The notes beneath the pieces are model-generated. The model made no database searches, was not told the DNA's origin, and was given only the letters and a program-made list of their open reading frames with translations. The translations under genes were made by a program, and so were the position numbers. Shown here piece after piece: positions 50,560-59,631 of a stretch of 64,000 nt of DNA. The DNA is taken from the NCBI GenBank assembly GCA_009829735.1, contig CM020619.1:12391777-12455776 (forward strand). Direction: 5' to 3'. The stretch comes from Pyropia yezoensis. Taxonomy: Eukaryota > Rhodophyta > Bangiophyceae > Bangiales > Bangiaceae. Each line of letters starts with the position of its first letter. Position 1 is the first letter of the stretch.

Positions 50560-52315
50560 GACCTCCACAAGGGCGCACCACCGCCACGCGTTGTCGCCCA
50601 GGGACGTACAGAGGAGCTACGCGCAACACGGAAGCTTAGACGGTCCGAGGAGATGCCACGCCGACCAGAAGAGAGATCATCAGGGGAACGTCGGTCGACA
50701 CGAGGACAAGAAGAGAACGGCCCCACAGCGGCGGGACCGTTGGCTGGCGGCTCCACCACATGCGCGCCGGAAAGCTCGCTGGCGAGAAGCCGCCGGCTTC
50801 GTCAACGGATAGAGCGGCGTGGGCGGCCGGCTGGAGAGCTCCCCCCCCCCTTCACGTGATCGGAGAGAGGATGAAACAAACGGGCGACACGCGTCAAACG
50901 GAGCACAGCGAAGCGTACGCCCGTCGGTCAAGAAGTTCAAAGCCACCCCGTGAAAGCAAGCGACCTCCCGGTGGTCGCGGCGTTGCGCGGTCGACGTCAC
51001 GGGCGCGTCTTGCAACGTGAACCGTTCACGGGCGTGACGTTGCGCCGCCCCTCCCCAGAACCGGGAGTCCCCGCCCACGTAAAACTCTCCTCGAAGACGG
51101 ACACGACGTACCACGTCGGAGAGCAGCGCCGGGCGCTCGGCCGGCGCGATTCTCTTCGAGAACGTCCCAGAAGGCCGGGCGCTGAGATTGATGTGGTCCT
51201 TCGAGCTCGACTGGTGGCCCCACACCTGCGCTTGGAAGATCTCGACGCAATCTTGCTGACACTGACTTTTCCGACGCCTGTCGCTCTGTGCGCTGTGACG
51301 TAGGAAGCGCTGCCGCCAAAAATACATCTGTCAGCGGTCAATTTCATATGCGACGAAGTTACCTCTCACGATTGCTCACTGAACAGCCGTGGTTGACGTA
51401 TTGTTGTGGCGGATGCCTCACCAGATTACGGAACACAGTCCAATCTGCCGGGCTAAGTTGGGCCTCATGTCAGTGCGCGCTCTGAATCTCGCGCAGGGGT
51501 GCGCCACCTGGCGTTCTGACGGAACGGCCCGACTTGGGGCGTCACGGACAGCGTGGCCGTGTCCTTCACCATCCGTCGGACCGACTCCTTACGTTCTTGC
51601 TCCCAACCTCCCTAGCGCATGCGTTGATGCTCTTCACAATCATGGAGGCCCCTTGACACTCAATCGTGGTCGATGTGAGGCGCCTACGTTCTTCATTCTC
51701 GTGCGAGGTTTCCTGTGGATGCGCTGTCACACTTTCCTCCGCCACAAGCTGTCGCGCTGCCGACCTGTTGCCGATGATCTTTTCCCAAGCTGACCAGCCG
51801 AGAACTGTATACCCCTCGGTGTGGGGCCTGAATGGGCGTTTGTTCTAGGACGGTGAGTGTTCTTCAGGTCTCCATGCGGGCAGAGTGCCCGCGTCCGTCC
51901 TCAGACCGAGAGCCAGTAGTGCTTGCCTTGTGCAACATGTTCTTGAGGGGATTCTTTCCTTAAGGGGGCGCGTCGCTCTAGCGTGGGGTACTCTCTGGTC
52001 GCGCGTCACGCCGTCAAGAGCGCACCCGTTGGCACAACATCTGAAGGCCTCACTGGAATCTGCACGCTCTGTGGACTGTTCTCGTGTGTCTTTCTGTGCA
52101 ACTGAAGACACGGTGTGTGCCGTTGAAGTCGAGTATGTTGATAGTGCAGCTCTTGTTCCACGTCACGTCCTGCTCTTGTGTGCGTGTATGTCTTGTGCAA
52201 CTTCGTGCTCGCGTCTTAGGTGCATTTGGATGTTATTTGGGCTACTGAGGTGCGCATGGAACTGACTGGCTCGTTCTCCTGATCGTGGTGTCCCCGACTC
52301 TCTTTTGCTGGTGCC
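50560..52315. promoter_or_regulatory. Divergent spacer between transposase and accessory gene
   Basis: 1.76 kb between start codons on opposite strands, inside the transposon. Several short frames on both strands (around 50750-51330) have ambiguous composition, and two overlapping plus-strand frames near 51130-51300 both look weakly coding; none can be tied to a family or a splice model. 51350-52310 has balanced composition and no supported frame. Probably includes promoters for both genes. Confidence 0.4.
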
Positions 52316-54439
52316 ATGAACAAACTGTGCGTCATGCTCTTCCAGGCACCTTCACATTGGATTGTCATGGATCGCTCTCGGCACACCGACAACTCACAGG
52401 ACGGTCGACGACAGCCAGCGCAGCCGCCTACGTCGTCCATTGGAGCTTCTTACGCACACGGTCGACAATCGCAAGCTGCTCAAGGTGGTCTTCCCCCCTT
52501 GTTTCCTAGCCGTTCGAGGGGTGTCCTTCCCACGCTCTCTGACGTGAGGCGCCCCCGAAGTGGCACTCCGTCTGCTCCCGGGCAGCGCGACGCACCACCT
52601 CTCTACAATGTGGAAGAGAGTGGACCGATTTCACGCGATGTGCTTCTGCATCCTGTTGCAACCCCTCCCCAGGCGTACTACACCGCCGCTCATGGTTTTC
52701 ATCGTCCTGTGATTGCTGGTGAGCAACGTGGTCGACCATTGAGTCAGCCCGCATTGGACTTGAACCTGCTGGCGAGCACGGCCGCTGATGTGCCGCCTGC
52801 GTCATTGCTCCTAGAGACTCCCGAGGAAGACGAGGTGCCATGCCCTCCTTCTTTCGGACCATCGCAGGTCGAGGTCCGGCGTGGCACGCATGCATCCGTT
52901 CTGGGTCACAATGCCGCAGCACTGCCTGCAGCCAACTCTTCCCTGGCCTCCGCGGCCACCTCTCCCTCCTTGCCTCAACGGGCGGCACAGCCGCAAGCAG
53001 GCGAGCCCGCTGCCGCGCAACGGCGTATGGGGCTTGTGACACCAGTGCTACAGGAGCGTCTGGCGGCTGTATCTGCTGCGAGTGGATCCCGTACAATGAG
53101 CATTGGCGCATCTCCGCCAACCTCTTCTTCATTGACGGTCGCGTCTGACCAGTCGGCCGGCACTTCTCCACGTCAACGTGAACGACCAGTGGGAACCCCT
53201 GTAGGGCCACCAGCTGCACGCGCCCGACCTGTGGACGCTGACCTGTCACCAGAGAAGGTCATCGTGAGGTCTCGTGCTAGAAGGCGGGGGGCCACTCCGG
53301 GTACGACTGACGTGTGGTCCTTACCTCCGCGAACGGCTGGCAGTGGAACGCCCAGAACTGCTGCCAGCGCTTTTGTCCCTACAATTGCTGAAGCACCACC
53401 AGTAAGAACGGGCAGTCCTCCTCCTCCAACTCTTCCGCCTGTTGCTTCTTCAAGCGCCCCTCCCGCTCCGTGGGATGGTCTCATGCCTAGCCCGCCGGCG
53501 CCACGTCCTCTGCGACCTCGTACGCGGAAGCGCGCTGCGACACCATCACAGGGTGTTGCGGCGGAACCGTCACTTCGTCTTGCTGACGTCCTTGAGGTAG
53601 GTGCCTCGGCCGCCGAGTATGCATCACCAGGAGCTTCGGGATTTTCCGGTCCGTCGCAAGGCGTACAACTGACCGAAGCTGCGGGAGGGCTCATCAAGGA
53701 AGCTGTATCGAAGGGTCTGCGTGACGGCTTGCGCGGCGTGCATTCGGAGCTTGCCGGGCTACGCAAGGCTTACGACTCCATGAGCGCAACGCTCAACATT
53801 TTGTGCACAACGGTCAACAACCAAGGGGTCGGTAGCGAGCGCACTGCACAGGCACTGCAGCGGCTCCAAGGAGCGGTTCGCGGCGGCTTTTCTTCTCTCG
53901 TGCCCGCTACTGACGCGCTTTCTCACGCAGACTGCGGGGAGGCGCTCGCCGCGCCATTGGGCGCCGCTGCTGCTGCTGCCGCTCCTGCATTGCCGAACAA
54001 GAAGTGGGTCGATCTACCGCTGGCGGAAAAGCAGAAGGTGGCCTCCCGAAACCTCGACACTTTGAGTTCTGTGCGAGACATGTGCAAGGAAACGCTCGTC
54101 AATACTATGATTAGCTCGGACGTGAGCGCCGAGGCGTTGCCGGACGCTGTTGAGACGAAGGAGCACGTACATGCAGCCGTGCGTGCCGTTCTTAACGTTG
54201 CTGAGGATGACGTCCAAACCTACTTGGACAGTTCCCTCTTTTTTCCTGCGCGACAGCTTACAAGCGAGCCAGTCACGGCACGCGTGTCTTCCAAGCTTGG
54301 CCTGGTGCTGCCTCATCTTTTACAAGGACTTCGGCGTCACATTGTTCCCGTGTACTTCAAGAAGCTGCGGGTGTCGCTTTCGGAGATCGATAAGGCCGTG
54401 AGCGACCAGTGGATCGAGGACAACAAGTACACGAACTAG
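52316..54439 (+). CDS. Transposon-encoded Pro/Ser-rich accessory protein, followed by an in-frame continuation after TAG
   Basis: 707 residues from ATG at 52316. The first about 450 residues are disordered: Ser/Pro/Ala/Thr-rich with scattered Arg clusters (RPRTRKRAAT, RSRARRRGATPG). Residues about 455-530 look amphipathic and helical (LIKEAVSKGLRDGLRGVHSE; LRKAYDSMSATLNILCTTV). Then comes a folded-looking C-terminal part (KKWVDLPLAEKQKVASRNLD; VTARVSSKLGLVLPHLLQGL; SLSEIDKAVSDQWIEDN) with no recognisable domain. A single TAG at 54437-54439 is followed in the same frame by 151 more codons of similar character (AIAEALKSLYRRWGAG; VGTYALVSLLVRNHLEDVIV) to a TGA at 54893-54895. So the stop is either an inactivating mutation, a readthrough site or a sequencing error. 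Same role might be served by DNA-binding second proteins of CACTA elements; that is only an analogy. Confidence 0.68.
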   Translation: MNKLCVMLFQAPSHWIVMDRSRHTDNSQDGRRQPAQPPTSSIGASYAHGRQSQAAQGGLPPLFPSRSRGVLPTLSDVRRPRSGTPSAPGQRDAPPLYNVEESGPISRDVLLHPVATPPQAYYTAAHGFHRPVIAGEQRGRPLSQPALDLNLLASTAADVPPASLLLETPEEDEVPCPPSFGPSQVEVRRGTHASVLGHNAAALPAANSSLASAATSPSLPQRAAQPQAGEPAAAQRRMGLVTPVLQERLAAVSAASGSRTMSIGASPPTSSSLTVASDQSAGTSPRQRERPVGTPVGPPAARARPVDADLSPEKVIVRSRARRRGATPGTTDVWSLPPRTAGSGTPRTAASAFVPTIAEAPPVRTGSPPPPTLPPVASSSAPPAPWDGLMPSPPAPRPLRPRTRKRAATPSQGVAAEPSLRLADVLEVGASAAEYASPGASGFSGPSQGVQLTEAAGGLIKEAVSKGLRDGLRGVHSELAGLRKAYDSMSATLNILCTTVNNQGVGSERTAQALQRLQGAVRGGFSSLVPATDALSHADCGEALAAPLGAAAAAAAPALPNKKWVDLPLAEKQKVASRNLDTLSSVRDMCKETLVNTMISSDVSAEALPDAVETKEHVHAAVRAVLNVAEDDVQTYLDSSLFFPARQLTSEPVTARVSSKLGLVLPHLLQGLRRHIVPVYFKKLRVSLSEIDKAVSDQWIEDNKYTN

Positions 54440-54895
54440 GACGCCGGTACCGACGCCATTGCCGAGGCTTTGAAGAGTCTGTATCGGAGGTGGGGCGCGG
54501 GCCACCGTGTTGTGAGCAAGCCGCCTGTCGGACAGCATCCTCACGTGAACACTACCGTGGGCACGTACGCTCTTGTCTCTTTGCTTGTGCGCAACCACCT
54601 CGAAGACGTCATTGTCAGCATGTCCCAGGCTGAAGAGGAGGACGCGAAGAAGCCGCCCGTGTACCAGCAATGGCAAGTGGAGCTGGCGCGCGTCAGCCGC
54701 TTCTTACCCTGGGATGATAAGGTCCACAATGGGCTTCGGTTAGTGGACGGCGCTGATCCCAACCGTGACGCAGCGGCAAATACCGGTCAAGAGCGAACGC
54801 GCGGCGACGAAGACAATGTTGGAGAGGTACGGAGTAGTTTCATGCTAGCACGTCAGCGTGATGACTTGCTTGAGGGGGGTACCATGAGTGGATAG
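54440..54895 (+). pseudogene. In-frame continuation of the accessory gene beyond the TAG stop
   Basis: Begins DAGTDAIAEALKSLY and ends LEGGTMSG, with no stop for 151 codons. Amino-acid mix and helical pattern resemble the upstream C-terminal domain, so the original protein probably had about 859 residues. No splice pair can remove the TAG: the only nearby GT/AG would make a 12-base intron. Confidence 0.5.
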
Positions 54896-55084
54896 CACAG
54901 CTGTTTTTGAGCGTGTGAGGGCCGTCGACTTCGCACGTACGTGGGTATTCATTCTTTTCTGCGATGGGCTTCTGAGCTGCAGCAAGGGCCAGAACGCATC
55001 CATCCATGCGGTGAGCCCACGAAGCGCACAGGATCAAGGGCATGGCAGACCGTACTACCCGCGTGGTGATTGAAGCAGTACCAA

Positions 55085-55730
55085 AGGAAGCAAGCGTCGC
55101 ACAGCCGCGTAAGTCGGACGAGCTGCCCCGACGCAACGGGAGGCGCAGGTAGTGAGGGTAGCGGCTGGGGAGGCTGCAGCGCCGCGACGGGAGGCGCACG
55201 CAGGGAGGTCGGTGGCCGGAAAGGCGGCGGGGCCGCGCCCCAGGAGGCGCAGGTAGAGAGGAGAGCGGCCGCGGATGCTGCGGCGCCGCGACGGGAAGCG
55301 CAAGCAGAGAGTGCGGTGGCCGGGGAGGGGGCGGGGCCGCGCCCCAGGAGGCGCAGGTAGAGAGGGTAGCGGCCGGAGAGGCGGCGGGGTAGCCCCAGGA
55401 GGCGCGGGTAGAGAGGGTAGCGGCCGTGGAGGCTGCGGCGCCGCGTCGGGACGCGTAGGCAGAAAGGACGCAGGCCGGGGAGGCGGCGCCGCCACCGCTC
55501 GTGGCGCAGGAAAGAAGGGTGGCGGCCAGGTAGGCAACGGCGCCAGCACGGGAGGCGCAGGAAGGGAGGGTAACGGCGGTGGCGTCCGCGGCGCGAGCGC
55601 GGGGCAGGTCGGCACAGGCAGGGTGGGCGACGCGCGCGTGCGCGGGCGGGCCACGGCAGCCAGGCAGGCGGGCCACGGCAGCCAGGCAGGCGGGCCGGGC
55701 GCTGTGGCGGTGCAAGCGTCGCGTGTCGAG
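55085..55730. repeat. Imperfect minisatellite near the right end of the transposon
   Basis: Tandem units of about 48 bp built on GGAGGCGCAGGTAGAGAGGG, GTAGCGGCC and GGCTGCGGCGCCGCGACGG, repeated roughly ten times with drift, then a shorter CAGGCAGGCGGGCCACGGCAG doublet (about 55660-55700). It reads as EAQVERVAAGEA-like peptides in one plus-strand frame but is interrupted by stops. A tail of a coding minisatellite or purely structural DNA are both possible. Confidence 0.75.
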
Positions 55731-55879
55731 CCAGTCAATTTACTGTAAGAGTTCATGTCGTTCGTCGCGTTCAAGTGGTCAACGTGTCGCCTCTTAGTCG
55801 CATCCTCGTTGGTCAAAATTGAGTTGTCCATGTCTCGTGTCAGGGAGAGATCCTCGGACGGCTCGCTGCCATCAAAGGC

Positions 55880-55977
55880 CTCGCAGACCATCACAACTCA
55901 ATCGCAAGGTGCCCCGAATGGCTTCTCGGGGCCCTGATTCGTGGCCTCGCAAAAAGCATCGCAAACCCCCCTGCGAG
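55880..55977. repeat. Subterminal TCGCA / TGCGA repeats, right end
   Basis: Copies of TCGCA (in CTCGCAGACC, AATCGCAAGG, CCTCGCAAAA, CATCGCAAACC) and CTGCGAGGCG precede the right terminal repeat. Mirrors the left end. Confidence 0.6.
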
Positions 55978-56001
55978 GCGATTTCGGGCCCTAGCGACGA
56001 T
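55978..56001 (-). repeat. Right terminal inverted repeat
   Basis: 24 bp ending GGGCCCTAGCGACGAT, the exact reverse complement of 43783-43806. Confidence 0.92.
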
Positions 56002-57424
56002 CAGGCGCGGGGATCTCCCGGCCCAGCGGCCCACCCACCAAGCGTGCACAGACTGCCACCGCACTCCGCTGCGCAGGGCAAAAATCACGGCCGCCACGGC
56101 CTCGTGCAACGTTGGATCACGCGGGGCCCCGCCGAGGCCGACGGTGGCCGCAGGGGCCAGAGCCTGGGGCCAGCCACGTCGCCAACGCCCAGGGGCGTGA
56201 ATCCCGCGCTAGCCACTGTGGCCGCTGCCCACCCCGACCCAGCCCAACGGCCATCATGCGGTCATTTCCAGCCACAGCTCTGGGGTCAATGACAAGAATT
56301 GAATCAGGGGAGGAGTACCCACCCCAGCTCGAAGGGTCGCACCCTTCCCCTTCTCCGCTCGCGTTTGAGGCTGGCGGGGGAGGACCGCCGGGAGAGATAG
56401 CCAGCGAGATGTGGCCGAGACCGCTCCCGGCTGCAGGCGCGCCCCCCGCCGCCCGCTGTACCCCACACACGCGTGAATGGATGGTCCCCAGAGAGGTTGC
56501 GAGGGGGGAGGTTCTCGGGGGATGCGTCCTCCGCGCCTTGCCAATCGAGATTTTTGTCAATCCACAGCCGGGGGGCGCGGCGCACACGCCGCTCAGTGTA
56601 TCCATATCCATATACAGTACATGTGTATCCCCGCTGGGATGTTTAGGCACGCTGACAGGGACACTGCCCGCGAGGAGAGACCGCCGAACGCTGGGGAGAC
56701 AACCTGTGCGTTGCACAATGCCACGGGTGTCGTGATTGGAGACGATGGCGCGGTATTTCTTGCTCGTGCTCTGTCTTCTCCCAGCTCTTTGCCACGCCAC
56801 TGCGCCTGCCACACCAACCACGCAGGGGCCCCATGGGGAAGAGAGTGTCGGGGACAGCAAGTGGGGGGGGGCGGGTCTGGGGTGTATCTCTCCAGAGGGA
56901 GAGGCGCCCGGCTGGGGGATCCGCTCCCCTGGTGGTCACGTCCGTTGACGGACCCGCCGCGGGCGGCGGTGTGCCCGACCACCGGGCGTCCCCATTCCGA
57001 CGCCCCCCCCCCACGGGAGGCTGTCTGCCCAGGGGCCCATTCGCCCACACGGCTCACGCCGTCGTAAGGCGGCCGCCGCCCCTCCCATGCCCGCCCTCTC
57101 TCTCACACACCTTCCCGCCATTCAGCGGTGGCTCGCCGCCACCGCCCCACTACCGCACAGGCCACCTCTCACTGGGAGGCCCTGCCAGGCACAGCCGTCG
57201 ACGCGTTGGCGTGAATCTCGTCTTCTCCGTCGGGCTTTTTGTTGTTGGTGTGGTGGGCGGGGGCTGTGCGGCTGGGTCTCGCGGGCGACCGCCGTGACGG
57301 CTGTGGCGTGTCAGCGCTCTCATCACATGCCACCCGCACGGTGGGACGTCTTTTGGCACTCCGTCAACCCCCCCCCCCCCCCCGGCTTACCCCCACCTCT
57401 CACCAGCCCGCGTGGGCGACACGA
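56002..57424. other. Host sequence right of the transposon
   Basis: No supported large gene. TATACAGTACATGTGTAT lies at 56611-56628. 56745-56948 is a short secreted-peptide frame listed separately. The rest is GC-rich with scattered short frames and includes the probable promoter and leader of the CCT gene. Confidence 0.4.
56745..56948 (+). CDS. Possible small secreted peptide or first exon of a secreted protein
   Basis: 67 residues from ATG at 56745. Residues 1-18 (MARYFLLVLCLLPALCHA) are a textbook signal peptide with a good A-x-A-like cleavage site (CHA/TAP). The remainder is Gly/Pro-rich with no recognisable domain and stops quickly, so it could be exon 1 of a longer gene or chance. Included because such signal peptides rarely arise by accident in this base composition. 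Confidence 0.35.
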   Translation: MARYFLLVLCLLPALCHATAPATPTTQGPHGEESVGDSKWGGAGLGCISPEGEAPGWGIRSPGGHVR

Positions 57425-59631
57425 ATGCTCTCCACCCGCCCCCCGCCGTCCCTGCCGTACCCCCAGCCCAGTCACCGCACCCACCTGACGGGCACCTTCC
57501 CGCCCATGGCGCTGCCAGACCCGCCCCACATGGTGACAGCGCCGCCAGTGACGACGACGGCGGCGGCGACGGCCACCCCCCCGCCGCGGGCCTCCGCCTC
57601 CGTGACGCCCGGTGCGCCGCCGGCCGGCGACCTGCGTGACTGGTTGTCCTCCTCGCCGCCGACAACGCCGCCGCCGCCGCCACCCCCCGGTGAGCTCCCA
57701 GGTGCCGCGCCCACCGCGGGTGCCTCCGCGTCACCGCCACGCCCCACTGCCAATACCGCCAACGGTGCCGCCGCCGGCAGCAGCGGCGGCAGCAGCGGTG
57801 GCGACGTCGGCGACGGCGGCGACAGCGGTGACCGCCACGGCAGCGGCAACGGCCGCGGCAGCGGTGGCGGTGGTGGTAGCAGCGGTGGTGGTGGCAGTGC
57901 GGCCGCCGCGCGCGTCGCCGCCCGCGGGGCGGGGGCTGCACCGCGCCCCACGCCGGCGCGTATCCTCCCCTGCCCCCCGCCGGGGGCGCTGGCGCTCTAC
58001 CGGCCGGCGCTGCTCCCCCCCTCCCCCATTCCCCTTGCGCCGGGGGGGGGCGTTGCTCTCGGTGGCGCCCCCCCCCAGCGCACGTGCACCTGTGGCTGCG
58101 GCGGCGGCGGCGGCGGAGCCGTGGGGCTGCCGCCACCGCTGCTGCCGGCGCCGCCCCCCCCCCCCCCCCCCCCACCACCCCCTCCCTCCTTTTACAGCGG
58201 CTGGCTTCCTCTGAACCAGCCAGTAACACCCGCCGCGGCAGCCGCCGCGTTCGCCGCCGCCGCCGCCGCGACGGGCGGGTGGACCGTGTTCCCGCCGCCG
58301 CCGCCGCCGCCACCGCCGACGCCCCTGTCCGCGGCGCCGCTGGCGGCCCTGCCGGCCGCCCCCGCGTCGGCGGCCGCCCTGCTTGTGCGCCCGCCGCTGC
58401 TGCCGCGGCCGCCGCCGCCGTCGCTGCCGTCCACGCCGCTACCGCCGCCTCCGTCGGCCGGCCCGACGCCGCAGCCGCCGCCGTCCTCTGCACCGCCGGC
58501 AATGTCGGCGGCGGCGTCTGCGGGCGCGCCCACTGCCGCAGCGGCGGCGGCGGCGGCGGCGGTGTCGCCTCGCCCCCCCCTCCGGAGCTCAGCGGCCCCG
58601 CAACAGTCCGCTCCACCCTCTGGGGTCACCCTCCCCCCACGGTCGCCGTCCGTCCCCCCAGCCGCCTCGGCAGAGGCGGGCGCCTCCCCCGCCGCCTCGC
58701 GGGCGCTGCTCAACGCCGCCGTCGCGCGGGAAAAGCGGGCGGCGGCGCTGCGGCGCTTCCGCCGGAAACGTCCCCTAGGGAGGGGCGGCTGGGGGGGGGC
58801 GGGGGCGGGGGGGCGTGGCCACGTTGGGGGGGGGGGGGGGGCGGCGGGCTGCCCGGGCGCCATGGCAGTGGTCCCGGCGGTGGGGGGCGTGGCGGCGGCG
58901 ACGGCCGTGGGGGGGGGGGGTCGGCTGGCGACGGCCGGGGGGGCGCCGCCGCCGCCCGCGGGGGGACCCCCGCTGAGCGTGCGCGCGCTGGTGGCGCGCA
59001 AGCGCAAGCGCCTCCACGGGCGGTTTGTGGCGACCGCGCCGGTGGGGGGGGCGGCGGGGGGGGGGGGTGGCGGCGGCGGCGGCGGCGACGGCGGCGGCGG
59101 CGGCGACCGCGGCCGCGTCGGCAATGCCGGTGGGGGTGGAGGCTCCCCTGGGTGGCGGCCAGGAGGAAGGGGCGGGGGGGGGGGGTGGTGGTGGTGGGGG
59201 GGATCCTCGCCCCGCGGCTGGCCGCCCCCGCGGGGGGGGGGGGGGGGGGGGCTGGGGAGGCCAGGGGGGGGGGGGGGGGGGGTGGCGGCGGCGCCGCGGG
59301 GCCCGGCCTGGCGCCCCGGGGGGGGGTTTACTATGGACGTCTGGGGCCGGCGGCGGCGGCTGCGCCAGCGGCGGCGTCGGCGGCCACGGCGGCGGCGACG
59401 GCGGCGGCGACAGCGGCGGCGGCGGCGGCGGCGGCAGCAGCGGTGGCAGCCTTTACCGCGCCGCCGCCTGTGTCGGCAGCGTCTGCGGCGTCGGACGTGA
59501 CGGCGGCGACTGCGGGGGGCAGCCGCACCGGCGGCGGCGGCGGTGACGGCGGCGGCGGCGGGGACGGCGGCGGCGGCGGCGGCGGCAGTGAGGATGACCA
59601 CCCGCAGGGCCTAACCGTCGGCAGCGCGTAG
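57425..59631 (+). CDS. CCT-domain (CONSTANS/TOC1-type) protein with a Gly-rich insertion splitting the domain
   Basis: CCT domains occur in plant and algal light- and clock-related transcription regulators and bind NF-Y partners or DNA. The likely start is ATG 57425 (MLSTRPPP), or 57506 (MALPDPPHM). About 420 residues of Pro/Ala/Gly-rich sequence precede NAAVAREKRAAALRRFRRKR (58712-58771), the basic first half of a CCT domain (R..AL.RFR.KR). A Gly-rich stretch of about 65 residues (58776-58968) follows, then SVRALVARKRKRLHGRFV (58975-59028), the second half (S.R...A.KR.R..GRFV). The insertion stays in frame; it could be a real loop or an unrecognised intron. After about 59250 the frame must change in G runs to reach the last segment, which is Ala-rich and then Gly/Asp-rich and ends SEDDHPQGLTVGSA. 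No B-box or receiver domain is visible. A nuclear regulator is likely; its target process is unknown. Confidence 0.65.

Larger units (their letters stand above)
43783..56001. mobile_element. 12.2-kb TIR DNA transposon of Plavaka/CACTA-like type carrying at least four genes
   Basis: The element is bounded by 24-bp perfect terminal inverted repeats starting ATCGTCGCTAGGGCCC (43783-43806 and the complement at 55978-56001). Near the ends the short motif TCGCA recurs many times (about ten copies in the first 130 bp), a pattern of subterminal transposase-binding repeats in CACTA-type elements. Inside are a small unknown gene (+), a SET-domain gene (+), a four-exon transposase (-) and a Pro-rich accessory gene (+), plus a minisatellite near the right end. 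Base composition is clearly lower in GC than the host genes. No target-site duplication longer than 2 bp is visible at these edges, so either the duplication is eroded or the true end lies a few bases off. The intact transposase splicing pattern suggests the copy is fairly recent. Confidence 0.85.

Noticed and set aside
50680..51327. Overlapping frames on both strands between the transposase and accessory genes
   Set aside because: Three frames look weakly coding over the same bases, and none links by plausible splice sites to a neighbouring gene or shows a known motif.
43783..56001. Interpretation of the 43.8-56 kb block as host genes
   Set aside because: Perfect inverted ends, subterminal repeats, transposase content and composition shift all favour one mobile element.
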